Positions 1 through 8,858 are shown, numbered from the stretch's first letter. The stretch is 17,301 bases of DNA from Gloeopeniophorella convolvens (GCA_022496205.1 WTXD01000215.1:1-17301); one strand, 5' to 3'. Program-made: numbers and translations. Notes: a model not told the origin generated them from the letters alone.

Positions 1-375
1 TCCCGCACGCCACATTCGCGTTCCTCTCGGCGTGCCACACAGTTGAGCCGGCCGACCGGCGCACGCCCGACGAGGTGCTGCACCTCATGGCGGCGATGCA
101 ACACTCCATAGCGTCATCGGGACGATGTGGGAGATGGCTGATACAGACGGCCCTGAGCTGACGAAGCACTTCTACGAATACATGTTCGCGGAGAAGCGGC
201 AGGATATGGCTGTTGGGAGAGGTTTGCGCGGGCGCTACAGCGCGCGGTGCAGAGGCTGAGGAAGAGAGGGAGACAAGATTCATGACGATTTCGTGCGGCT
301 TGATTCCAAAGCCCTAAGAGGAGTCAGCTGGGTTACTTTGAGCGGTGGGTGAATTTCGTGCATTATGGGGTTATG
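1..375 (+). pseudogene. CHAT-domain protein gene, decayed 3' end
   Basis: This is the C-terminal part of a CHAT (caspase-like, separase-related) domain of the kind found in large basidiomycete TPR-CHAT protein families. It survives as blocks in shifting frames. Frame 3 (3-107) reads FAFLSACHT (15-41), then TPDEVLHLMAAMQ. Frame 2 (110-211) reads SVIGTMWEMAD, then ELTKHFYEYMF. Frame 1 (214-282) reads WERFARALQRAVQRLRKR, then a TGA at 283-285. Frame 1 resumes at 340-372 with ERWVNFVHYG, the usual end of these proteins. The Cys of SACHT matches the proposed catalytic position. About 7 nt are missing near 105-110, removing the GF(K/R) that normally precedes SV(I/V)GT. Both frame changes are equivalent to -1. 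The gene continues off the left edge. Family identity is confident; that it is dead follows from the two frame changes and stop. Confidence 0.82.
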
Positions 376-926
376 GAGCTGTCGAGTTACTTCCCGAGTG
401 CACACCTCCTGACAGTACGTTCTGTATCCCCAGCTTTAAGGCTTTGACGTGGCCTAGATCACCTCGAGACTGCCTCGACTCAATCGTTTCAGTTCCGTGC
501 TTCGTTTCCTTCGTACTTGTCACATTCAATCGCTTGAACTTCCCTCGAGCTCGTGATCTCTCTATATACGCATCGTCGTCACTGTACCTATTACACGCCA
601 TCATATTTTCTGGCAGCTTTCTCTTGTGGCGATATCAACTCCGTATCAATGTCGTCTTGATGATACCATTCTTCCTGATAAATCTCAGGTGTGTAGTGCT
701 GTAACTTCTTTGAAGCACCTACTATCAACCTATCATAAGTTTCAAAAAGTCATCCTGATCGCTCCACACGCACGCGGCACAGCATTGTTATATCAGTGGC
801 AGTCTAAATTGGTGAAGGCCGTCCGTGTTCCCAACTGCGCCCCGGGGCCTGGCAAATACAAGTTGAGCAGGCCACCTCAAGGCCGTCTCTGGCCAGTGGT
901 GGTGGTGATCGCTGTAATGAAGGAAT
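376..926. other. intergenic, nothing recognised
   Basis: Open frames here (for example 626-928 on plus) lack any recognisable domain, have weak codon structure and overlap on both strands. I see no promoter, repeat or RNA gene up to the tRNA terminator. Confidence 0.5.
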
Positions 927-930
927 AAAA
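927..930 (-). terminator. Pol III T-run terminator of tRNA-Leu
   Basis: On the minus strand four T residues lie five bases after the tRNA discriminator base, the usual RNA polymerase III termination signal. Confidence 0.7.
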
Positions 931-934
931 GATT

Positions 935-1016
935 TGACGAGAGTGGGATTCGAACCCACGCCCCCGAAGAGACCAGATCCTTAGTCTGGCGCCTTAGACC
1001 GCTCGGCCATCTCGCC
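935..1016 (-). tRNA. tRNA-Leu, anticodon AAG
   Basis: On the minus strand an 82-nt class II tRNA folds completely. The acceptor GGCGAGA pairs with TCTCGTC (one G-U pair), with discriminator A. Box A is TGGCCGAGCGG and box B is GGTTCGAATCC. The anticodon stem CCAGA/TCTGG encloses loop CTAAGGA, giving anticodon AAG, which decodes CTT (and CTC by inosine). The long variable arm TCTCTTCGGGGGC is expected for leucine. There is no intron, and no CCA is encoded, as in eukaryotes. Intact, unlike its protein-coding neighbours. Confidence 0.97.
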
Positions 1017-1236
1017 TTGTAATTGTGTTCTATCTTAATTGCGTTCTCTGTTCACGACCGTAATTGCCGGTGTCAACCCCCGGCGCTGTCACCACCGCGC
1101 ACTTGCCGCGCACCACCGACCCGTCCATGAAACTTTCCTAATGACCCGGTTGGGGCGCGCCTGTGCTATGCGCTTCCATTACTCCCCTCGGATCACGAGC
1201 AGTTCGAACCCGGCCGATTCTTTGACAAGCTTTCGA

Positions 1237-1243
1237 TATATAT
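1237..1243 (+). promoter_or_regulatory. TATA box of the membrane-protein gene
   Basis: TATATAT lies 49 nt upstream of the ATG at 1292 and 110 nt upstream of the strong-context ATG at 1353. No other good TATA motif lies between the tRNA and this gene. Confidence 0.5.
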
Positions 1244-1291
1244 GCTGCCAACGATGTCTACCAGGGTACTGGCACATCGGAGACGAATAGC

Positions 1292-1858
1292 ATGCGTATG
1301 GATGCGGTCCGGGGCGGAATCTCATTCCGACCGCGCTTTGCACCTCTCCACCATGTCGCAAAGCTCAGCGTCCCCGGCAATCGCGACGGTGACTGCAACG
1401 CAACCCCAGCGCCGCCGCCGATTTCCTCCCTCTTACCCCTCGCAGCGACCGCCCTCTCTACCATCACCTCCGCCCTTTCTGTTGGGGCGGGCGTGTTCAG
1501 CTTTGTCTCGCTCTCGCTTCTCGGGCCCTTCCTCGCACTAGTCCCCATCTTCTACTATCTCTTCTCACCATTCCTCATCTCCTTTCGCCTCCTCATCGAT
1601 GTCTTCATCTTTGTGCCGTATCGCGTCACGCTCTACGTATTGGAGGCCGTGTATCCATTCTACGCATTCATTGTCATAGCATGCATCTCTGGGGCAGTCA
1701 TCGGCATCGGCGCGCGTCAGCTTGTGAGCGTCATTGGATGGGCGCTCTTAGGGGGAAGCCAAAAAGCCAGGAGGAGCAGGTCTTCCTCGCGTGTACGGCC
1801 ACAGAGGCGATCATCTGTGCGAGCCAAGAAGAGGGTTACCGTGAAGGCGGAAGACTAA
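1292..1858 (+). CDS. small multi-pass membrane protein
   Basis: The 188-residue product has no recognised function. After a weak N-terminus and a Pro/Ala stretch (TPAPPPISSLLPL), it has hydrophobic segments at about residues 60-95 (GVFSFVSLSLLGPFLALVPI and on), 95-113 and 117-140 (YPFYAFIVIACISGAVIGIG). It ends in a strongly basic Arg/Ser/Lys tail (KARRSRSSSR, KKRVTVKAED). The layout resembles small hypothetical basidiomycete membrane proteins that have a Ser/Pro-rich head. The start is uncertain. ATG 1292 is the only in-frame start, but ATG 1353 has a much better context (CCACCATGTC), opens MSQSSASPAIAT, and lies one base out of frame. A lost base between about 1390 and 1410 would explain this. 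No intron is needed. Confidence 0.7.
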   Translation: MRMDAVRGGISFRPRFAPLHHVAKLSVPGNRDGDCNATPAPPPISSLLPLAATALSTITSALSVGAGVFSFVSLSLLGPFLALVPIFYYLFSPFLISFRLLIDVFIFVPYRVTLYVLEAVYPFYAFIVIACISGAVIGIGARQLVSVIGWALLGGSQKARRSRSSSRVRPQRRSSVRAKKRVTVKAED

Positions 1859-2375
1859 GCCCGAGCTATGCGGTAGGTGCCTCGTCCATCCGCACTTGTT
1901 CGTTAATCTCATACAGTCTCATGTACATGCGCTGCGCCTTCAGGTCACCAGCACCTCTTCCACTCCGGGGCTTTGTCCACGTGCGAGGCAACGTTGGTGT
2001 GCATGTGGTCCGTGGACACCTTTTGAGTGAACTGTTGTTGTAGAGTACGAGCGTGTCATTGTATCTGTATATTTCATTGTAGATGTTGAAATCGACCCTT
2101 CTGTCCAACCTGACCATTTATTTATCTTGCAATATTACATCTGCTCCTCGGTCCCGCGCTACCAACATTGAACAGTACGTCACTGCAACATTATCAGTCA
2201 CTTGCATAGCAGCCTGGGCTTGTACCAGCCCTTTCATGAGGCATCTAGCTACTCAAATCACCAATGGCGTTCAATGCCTATTCACACAGTGCAGATCTTT
2301 GAATGAAATTATACAGTTTGCACACCATTGTATTCAGCATTATCTACCCCGACAAATTATGAATATAGTGTATAC
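1859..2375. other. intergenic, 3' side of membrane-protein gene
   Basis: The stretch is AT-richer than the gene before it. Frames on either strand show no recognisable domain, and I see no repeat or RNA gene. Confidence 0.5.
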
Positions 2376-2391
2376 TAGGGTTAGGGTTAGG
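2376..2391 (+). repeat. interstitial telomere-like tract
   Basis: The bases TAGGGTTAGGGTTAGG are almost three copies of TTAGGG, the telomere unit of most filamentous fungi. The copies are perfect but too few to be a chromosome end, and ordinary sequence continues on both sides. Confidence 0.75.
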
Positions 2392-2817
2392 ATGGCGTCC
2401 GAGCAAGAAAAAGGCCCGCCCAGCCCGAGGGCCGGAGCGGGACAGGGAAATATTGCGACGGTGCATGAGCCGAAGCCCATACAAACCGCGAGTTCCCCTG
2501 AGGACAGGGTCGCCGTGCTATGGGAGGCCCCCATGGCCCATAAACCCAGGTAGGTGAAGGGGCCTATGCCATCAAGGTAAGTATGAGGATTCACAGTGTC
2601 GCGGCCGGCCTTATATACTCCGTCGCTCTGCGCACGGACCGCCTTCGGCGCAGCTGCGGACCACGGGTGGCCCCTACCCCAGCTTCGTGTTTTCGATCTT
2701 TCCTCCCAACACCGCTTCATGACTGTTCAACTGAGCTGGGACTGTGGATGCGCATAGTGCGTAAACCCGTAGAAATTCAATCAAAGTACGGTCGCTGCAT
2801 TCTCGATTAAATGAAGA
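2392..2817. other. GC-rich spacer, no supported gene
   Basis: A 126-residue open frame on the minus strand (2340-2720) runs through the telomere-like tract and ends in a hydrophobic stretch, but has no family resemblance that I can name. A TATATA-like motif lies near 2610-2617 (GGCCTTATATACTCC). I do not support a gene here. Confidence 0.4.
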
Positions 2818-2975
2818 CTGGTGCTCTCGGCATTGCGGACCTTCAAGGTAGCAAGTCGAGTCGACGTTCGACGCGTTCCTCTTGGGGTGTCTTGATGAGG
2901 TGCCGTGCCGCCGCGGCAATGTGGTGCTGTGGCTTCCGAGGCATCGTTGGGACGATGTGAGAGAAGGGCGACGGG
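2818..2975 (+). pseudogene. second CHAT-domain relic
   Basis: This is a shorter, more decayed copy of the CHAT region seen at the left edge. CGCGTTCCTCTTGGGGTG (2871-2888) aligns with CGCGTTCCTCTCGGCGTG of copy 1, the DNA for AFLSACHT. GATGAGGTG (2894-2902) gives DEV. The frame AAAAM..CGFRGIVGTM then a stop (TGA at 2958-2960) then EKGDG matches the normal MQFSGFRSIVGTMWEMADGDG pattern, with W changed to stop. This copy retains the GFR that copy 1 lost, so the two are not a simple recent duplication. The HTAxxxxxTP segment is missing. The left boundary is approximate: LGIADLQ at about 2825-2850 may match the LDIARLQ that precedes the motif in homologues. Confidence 0.65.
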
Positions 2976-3419
2976 CATAGACGCGACTCGACGACGCAAA
3001 ATTGCGACAATCATGCGTGACTTCTGATAAATTATAACCTCCTCGGTTCATAGTGCGTGTTAACTTGATGGGACTTTGTGCGTCTGTTCATGATGTGACC
3101 CCATTCGTTGCTTGTCCTGAGGCTCACTAACACGAGTCTCTCCACGGAATCATCAGTATCATAACGATTGACTGCCTCGTTTCGATGAGTCGGTTGGCAG
3201 TTCTGTGATAAATCTTGATGTTGGGTGTTGTGCTTCTGCCTGTGATCCCTGCTCTTCTCGCTTATGGGCTTGATGGATTACACCGCTCTCACCACACTGC
3301 GAAGTATGGACCGCAGCTCGAAGGCACAGGGAAGTACTTCACGATAGATGTTCTCGAAATAGGTATATTTTGTAGGCACTCTCGTGCTCACAAGTAAGAT
3401 TACACCAGAAGCGTACCTA
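2976..3419. other. intergenic, 3' side of S41 gene
   Basis: No coding frame, RNA gene or repeat that I can support. It separates the CHAT relic from the stop codon of the minus-strand peptidase gene. Confidence 0.5.
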
Positions 3420-6064
3420 CTAGTAGCCTGATCCGGAGAAGAGCTTGGACTCACTGTAGTCACTGTTAGTAGCGCGCAACACCGAGAACCATAGTACTGA
3501 CGCAAAGGTCCAGAGGTTTTGAGGGTTATTGTATGTGTCAATCGTGTATTGGAAGCGTACTAGAGACCAAGTATCAGCATGCGCCAACCGGGAATGCAGA
3601 GAGGGAGGGGCATCACGCACACTGTGGCTGCTCAGAGACGTAGGCAATCGGCACTTTCTCGTTGAGGTAGCTGTAGGCCTGTAGGCTACATGGGAGGATC
3701 AGTGAGTCGGTCTGACAGACTACGGTTTACGACGTGACGTACCGGCTCTCCAGTTGTGGCGCATGTTGGAATTGACGAGCCTGCGTATTCTAAATCAGAT
3801 GGGTTCTAAAACGTATCAGAACATTGTCATACAGGTCCGGAGGAGCAAGAGGGTCCTGTGAGACAGTCAGCTATTACAGCGTGATCGGTGACTAGTGGCT
3901 ACGAACATCCTTAAGGCCGGCGGTCTTGACCTCGCTGTCCAAGTCGGCGAATTCCAACACTTGGTTGCCAGCCATACCTGCAAGTGCTGTTGTCAGCACC
4001 CAGCCCTAGCCTGGCACCAGTCGACATACCCTTGTATTGGATGCTCTGATGCGGGTTGCCTCCGAAGACGGCAATCTTGGTGTTGTGGCGCTCAAACATG
4101 ACGGTGGTGAACAGGGAGCAAGTCGACGCGCAGCCACCATTGCTAGCTGAGGTGGTCAAGTAAGAGACGATCTAACAAGGGTGATGTAGATTTATTACCG
4201 ATGGCTACGTTCCTGTGACCAAGGAGTCAGATAAAGTGAGATATTCAAGGGCTATATGAACATACTTGAGATCGAAAGGAGGGGTAGTAGGGATCTCCAC
4301 GGGTGAAGCAGGGCAGACATCCTGGTTCGCAAAATGAGAACCAGAGACGAGGTAAAGTATGAAGGAAGCATTTACCCCAAAGCGCTGCGAGGTGGGCTGA
4401 TTACGCCCATTGACGATGACAGGGACGGAAGGGGTGTTGTAGTCAAGATTGGCAGGCATCTGAGTACCGTTCACGAAGACCCCTATAACCAACACTGAGC
4501 GTGTGCTAGACATATCGAGTGGGAAAGGTGGCGCACAGTTGTCACTGGGGTAGAAGACAAGGGTCGAATTAACACCTAGCGCAATGTCGGCTTTCACGAT
4601 TTTTTGCGCAAGCGGATTCGCGCGAGAAGCGGATTGGAATCCACTGACAGAACGAGTCAAGATGGGACCTTAGACGCATCTCTCAGATACGCACGGATAC
4701 CCAAAGTTGGTGCCAGCCAAGTACGAATGTAGGAATAATCCCAGGCACACGAAGCCACCTGCAGTCTAGGGTCAGACCTTCCGGATCCCACACAATGCAC
4801 ATTACTGACCCCCGTTGTTGGTCACGTCGATCAGGACGTTCTTGACACCAGATGCCTTGAACTGGTTGACAGCAGCCTCGACATCAACAGGGAACTGGTC
4901 AAATTCGCCTTCAAATGAGCCAACGAACATCTGGCACACAGTGATGGCCTCGTCAGATGCGACATGGTTTGGTAATACCGAAATACACGTACAACCCCAG
5001 TTTTATTCCCGGGAAGAATGAAAGACTTGATGACACCAGTGCTTCCGTTCGTGGGAGTCAGAGTGGGAAGGAAGGGCCCCGGGAGGCCGACTGCAGTACT
5101 AGGCGAAGCATCGAAAATCGCCGCACGAGCAAGGCGCGGTTGCTCAGGCTGCAGCCTAGCATCTGACGGCGGGCCGGTGATTTTGCGGTCAACACCATTG
5201 GTAGCGTTATTCGCAGCGCAGTTGTTAGCCCAGCTAGGGATGTTCGGTCAATGTTCAGTCTGTGTTGGAGATGCGGTAGCTGGTGACCACACTGTTTACT
5301 CGGACGTTGTGGTCGAGGTAGGTGCCGGTAACCTCCCGAGCAACCTTGTCGATATAGTCGAAGGGAGCCAGGCCACCAATGCTCAGGACCTTCGCACCAG
5401 CGAGACGTTGCCAGTTGAATTTCTTTGCCGCAAAGAAATTAGCGAAGTCGGGTCCAAACATAGCCAGGAATTCGGCGGAGTCGGGGGCGACGAAGACCTC
5501 ACCCTCCAGAATGACAACTGGGGCTGGCAAGATGGACTGGTGCTGGATGTAGCAGTTCGGGAACCAGCCTGCGAATTAATTCAGCGCTACCCTCGCGCAT
5601 AGGTGTCAAAGAACATACCGGTATGGCCGTCGTTCAGCTGGTTTACGAAGTTGTACAGATCTAGATTGAAGTCATAGTCGGTCTGAGAAGAGAAGCCCGT
5701 CGTTGAATGGAAGATCCGTGGGAGATGCGGATGATCTACTCACCGGATACTTAGTCGCGTTGATCCGCGCGAGCTCGGCGCGAATGTTGACCGTAGACTC
5801 CTGGAAAGGCGGTGGCGAGTTCAAGTAAAAGTCCTCGAATGTGTAGAAGTCAAAGACGCGTGAGACGACAGAGAGAACATTCTCCCTCAGAGTCTCGTTG
5901 AAAGGAAACGACTTTTGGCACGCGATGACGTCCGCAGGATCCGCGAAGGTGAGACCTGCGACTTTGACACATGGATCAGAGGCAGCAGAGGCGGCGGCAG
6001 AGGCGGAGAGCGCTCCGCCAAGGAGGATGGGCGGCCCGGAACGAATGGCACGACCGAGACGCAT
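3420..6064 (-). pseudogene. S41-family (CPAF/UstP-like) peptidase, broken
   Basis: This was a secreted serine peptidase-like protein of the S41 tail-specific/CPAF group, related to UstP/PhomP1. Start ATG is 6062-6064, and a signal peptide (about residues 1-29, ALSASAAASA) is followed by DPCVKVAG and FDFYTFEDFYLNSPPPF. Exons on minus: 6064-5744, 5682-5619, 5568-5258, 5238-4993, 4930-4810, 4758-4695, 4643-4537, 4482-4376, 4321-4266, 4212-4199, 4146-4030, 3977-3907, 3855-3833, 3780-3743, about 3685-3621, 3559-3420. Family marks are DVTNNGGG at 4827-4753 and NGGCASTCS at 4141-4115, the likely nucleophile loop. Exon 3 ends YRISNTD then TGA (5255-5257). Coding resumes 17 nt later in another frame with SWANNCAANN, so I estimate 50-60 residues normally between them are gone. 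A second break is the repeated CCTACAGG/CCTACAGC at the exon 15 acceptor (3670-3686). The last intron near the stop is unclear. Confidence 0.85.
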
Positions 6065-6137
6065 GCTGGTCAAGGTCTCTGGAATGAGCTCGGTGGCGAG
6101 AAGGAATGAGCGGGCTCTAGTTGCTTCGCTGGCCGAG

Positions 6138-6144
6138 CTATATA
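6138..6144 (-). promoter_or_regulatory. TATA box of the S41 gene
   Basis: TATATAG on the minus strand lies 74 nt upstream of the ATG at 6064, a normal spacing for a short 5' leader. Confidence 0.6.
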
Positions 6145-6552
6145 GTAGCCGGGAGGCGTGCTGTGCCGTCAGGGCTTGCCAGGGTCAGATTGTATTACTT
6201 GTCCATGCGTCGAGGATGTGAACCGCGCGGACGAAGAGACACCAACTCCGTACCGACGACGTGATTTGCACACCCTTCGACGCCGTGATGGAGATAAACC
6301 TAGATAAACCCGTTCGTTCTTCGATCCTTTCGTATGGCGTGTATCCCCTGCAGATCGGTTGGGCAACTACAGCCCCTCGCATGTATCACGTTGCCACCAA
6401 CTTGCCTGTTGGCCGAGTATTTGGCGTCATATAGGAGCAATGGAGGCTGCTCGAGCAATCCGCATTGCAGCCGCTTTGTTAGCGTCTGCGGTGCTGCAGT
6501 TGGCTGGTTGTAATGGACGAACCGATTTCCTCGCCAGTCTCATCATGCTATT
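6145..6552. other. S41 upstream region
   Basis: Upstream region of the minus-strand peptidase gene. It contains a direct repeat GATAAACC (near 6292 and 6302) and no supported gene. It ends at the ATT target site of the first transposon. Confidence 0.45.
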
Positions 6553-6570
6553 GGATGACTTCCCGTAAGG
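6553..6570 (+). repeat. left terminal inverted repeat, element 1
   Basis: GGATGACTTCCCGTAAGG is perfectly complementary to 7781-7798. The match could be read as 19 bp if the flanking T/A is included, but then the ATT duplication disappears. Confidence 0.85.
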
Positions 6571-6571
6571 A

Positions 6572-6606
6572 TTTGGAACGGTTTAGAGCATTTAAACCGT
6601 TCCAAA
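6572..6606. repeat. left subterminal hairpin, element 1
   Basis: TTTGGAACGGTTTA and TAAACCGTTCCAAA are 14-bp perfect arms around the 7-nt loop GAGCATT, one base inside the terminal repeat. Confidence 0.8.
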
Positions 6607-6755
6607 CCATCGTATCCACGATCGGTCCGATCGGGGCCTGGCGTCGTTGTCAACGTTGGGTATTCCAGATGTTTCTTAGCAACGATTTGGAAGGAGGGTC
6701 CGACCCCTCCCTCCAGATGCTCGTCGCCGTCGGAGTGTGAAATATCGCCCCAAAC

Positions 6756-6767
6756 GGAACGATTTGG
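6756..6767 (+). repeat. subterminal motif GGAACGATTTGG, left copy
   Basis: The same 12-mer occurs inverted at 7674-7685, and a relative AACGATTTGGAAGG is at 6681-6694. Short subterminal repeats in opposite orientation near both ends are typical transposase-binding sites; that role is inferred. Confidence 0.6.
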
Positions 6768-7016
6768 AGACGGATCTACCACGTGCTGCTCGAGTTTCAA
6801 AGTCCGGCGTGAGTGAGCACCGACCTGCACCGACCCTCTGCATGTCATGCTGGACCACGCTCCTCGACGCCCATTGACGAACGCGTCGTCGCTCTTCCGC
6901 GCGTGCGCCCTGCACACCCCAACGCCCTGCACCACCCCCATCGTCCCCCTGCACCGGGCACCTCTCAGCCGATCGACCTTGCCCTCCGCTGTGCGGAGAA
7001 CACATACACCTTACCC

Positions 7017-7370
7017 TCACCGCCCACGCCCAGCCACGTCCACCACCTGTCTGCATCCCGGACAAGCACCAGCACGGATGCGCACCCTAGTCCAAATGGT
7101 TCTAAGAATGGCGCCTCTTGCAGCTTGCGCATGCGGTATGTAAGCTGCACCTCCGTACACGCGCGTGTACGTTCGGGCAGACAAGTCAACGGACGCGTTG
7201 GTGTGCAGCAGTGGGGACGCGCTCACCAGGTCCGTGAGCAGCGCACGCACGCACGGCTGCACCAGGGCAGGCGCGAGCCCCGTCGTACCTGTGCCCATGC
7301 CAAGCTCGAGCTCTGTGTGGCCAGCAGCGTCGAGGCGGAGCCGCGGGTCGAAGGCGCCCTGCGTGCGCAC
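7017..7370 (-). other. unrecognised open frame inside element 1
   Basis: A minus-strand frame runs about 117 codons without a stop and looks more codon-like than its surroundings (GAFDPRLRLDAAGHTELELG, then LVQPCVRALLTDLVSASPLL). It has no ATG of its own and no family I recognise. It may be a captured host gene fragment or chance in GC-rich DNA. No transposase motif is visible. Confidence 0.2.
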
Positions 7371-7673
7371 ATGGCGTCCCAGCCTCTACCTCTGCTATCG
7401 GGTCCCCAACCTGACGTGAGTTCAAACGTTCATGCGGCATGTGGCATGATGTGCGTTGGCGCACGTCCATATGTCGAGATCAGCAGTGTGTGCAGAGCTC
7501 AAGCCTACTCATTTTTGTAACAATTCTGCATAATCAAACATCTGTATAAAACACTTCCTTGACCTGAGACTTGAAATCGCTGTCTGTACACCCCAGTTTG
7601 CTGGTGTGCAGCATGGGCAAGATAAACCCGGGCTCGGTGATCTTTCCCGCCTGTGCCGGATCTAAGATTTCAT

Positions 7674-7685
7674 CCAAATCGTTCC
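7674..7685 (-). repeat. subterminal motif GGAACGATTTGG, right copy
   Basis: Exact inverted copy of the motif at 6756-6767, embedded in CATCCAAATCGTTCCAAATC, about 110 bp from the right end. Confidence 0.6.
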
Positions 7686-7762
7686 AAATCCCGTTGCCAT
7701 GTCTTGCGGTTTGGAATCTAGAGGACGGAAACGATCGGTTACGCGCTCCTGATTTTTAGAAC

Positions 7763-7782
7763 GGTTTAGAATTCTCTAAACC
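7763..7782. repeat. right subterminal hairpin, element 1
   Basis: GGTTTAGA and TCTAAACC form 8-bp arms around ATTC and overlap the start of the right terminal repeat. The arm sequence repeats the core of the left hairpin. Confidence 0.7.
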
Positions 7783-7798
7783 TTACGGGAAGTCATCC
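7781..7798 (-). repeat. right terminal inverted repeat, element 1
   Basis: CCTTACGGGAAGTCATCC, the exact complement of the left repeat, followed directly by ATT. Confidence 0.85.
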
Positions 7799-8838
7799 AT
7801 TGCAACCCCGCAATCGGTTACCGCGTCATGTGAGATCCGGTCTCGACAACAACCATCCCACCACGGAGACCGCAGAGGTACACCAAGGAATAAAGCCAAG
7901 GGCCAACAGGGGACAACGAGCATGGCGAACGCAGAAGAAGCAATGGCCAAGACGAATTGGCCACATGCGCACGCGTCACCGCGTGCCACTGGCGGGCGAT
8001 CGTCCGCCAGCGCGCACGGTCCGCCTCCGTGCCGCCCCCGGCCGACGATACATCACGCTCCGTGCGCCCGCGTTACCCTTTTCCGCCCGTACTTATGCCC
8101 GAAACCGATGAGTCGTCAGTCGTGATGCATGATGACGCCTCCGCTGGTGATCGTCGGGCACCGAGCCGCCAGTGTCCACAACATCAGGGTATATGTTCCC
8201 GGCCCAGCTAGCTGAGCGCCGCGGCACTGCTGCGGCCGCTGGCAGCCCATGTGTAAATAATACTTGATTCTAGCTCGTGCTCGTTTCTCGTATGTGAACC
8301 TTGGCCACGCAAGGTCCTGTAGCGTCTGGCGCTCGTTCGCCCTTGTGGGGGGTGACCACGTCGTCAAGCCCACAAGCATCTCGGCCGTTGGCCACGTTCG
8401 ACCATCGGTCGCCTGGGGTCATCGATTCATCGACATCCATCAGGCCGCCACACACGCGCACAATCCCGGCTTTACCAAATCACATTCGTACTAGCCGCTA
8501 GCCTCGCGTCGAAGACTTGAAGCGCACCACGGATCCGCTCACTAGGAACCCTCAAAACTTTTTGACAACGAACTCCGAGTCAACGATGTTAGGCTTGCAG
8601 CCCCAGTTTCGTAGTTGAAGCAAGGCCTGTGAAGCGGGGTTTGTGCGACGGCTTGCGGCCGCATGGCGAATCCGCACGCAACTTTTCGAGCTTCAGCTCT
8701 GAACTACGTTGCTAGGATGAATCATAGTAGCGATCGAGCGAGCAGCAAGTCAGGTCTCTATCGCCACGAAGACACATCGGGTCCTTAATTCCTTGGTGTT
8801 GAATAGAATCGCGACTGAACAGCCGACACGGCATACGT
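7799..8838. other. spacer between the two transposons
   Basis: About 1 kb with no supported gene. A short frame from ATG 7922 (MANAEEAMAKTNW) soon becomes Pro/Arg/Ala-rich filler. Frames on both strands overlap with no recognisable domain, and no long repeat is visible. Confidence 0.45.
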
Positions 8839-8841
8839 TTG

Positions 8842-8858
8842 CACTGTGAAAACAGATC
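8842..8858 (+). repeat. left terminal inverted repeat, element 2
   Basis: CACTGTGAAAACAGATC, followed by the small perfect hairpin GGGCGAATTTCGCCC (8860-8874). Confidence 0.85.

Larger units (their letters stand above)
6553..7798. mobile_element. non-autonomous DNA transposon 1, 1246 bp
   Basis: Both ends carry the identical 18-bp inverted repeat GGATGACTTCCCGTAAGG (6553-6570, and its complement at 7781-7798). The trinucleotide ATT flanks both sides directly (6550-6552 and 7799-7801), as a target duplication would. Just inside each end sit hairpins built on the same word (GGAACGGTTTA on the left, GGTTTAGA on the right), and GGAACGATTTGG recurs in opposite orientation near both ends. The core is GC-rich and holds no recognisable transposase, so the element would need help from a relative elsewhere. 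A 3-bp duplication fits Harbinger- or CACTA-type transposases, but the terminal sequence does not let me assign the superfamily. Confidence 0.78.

Noticed and set aside
3420..6064. A ustiloxin/phomopsin-type RiPP cluster suggested by the UstP-like peptidase
   Set aside because: No UstY (DUF3328) protein, precursor peptide with repeats, or tyrosinase is visible in the window, and the peptidase itself is broken. Such S41 proteins are also common outside clusters.
6813..7520. Longest single open frame of the window, 235 codons on plus, inside element 1
   Set aside because: Its composition is His/Pro/Arg/Ser filler typical of GC-rich non-coding DNA, it has no domain, and it overlaps other open frames on both strands.
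6510..7825. Outer inverted words AACCGATT (left flank) and AATCGGTT (right flank) as longer ends of element 1
   Set aside because: Only 8 bases match, at unequal distances from the ends and outside the ATT duplication; likely chance.
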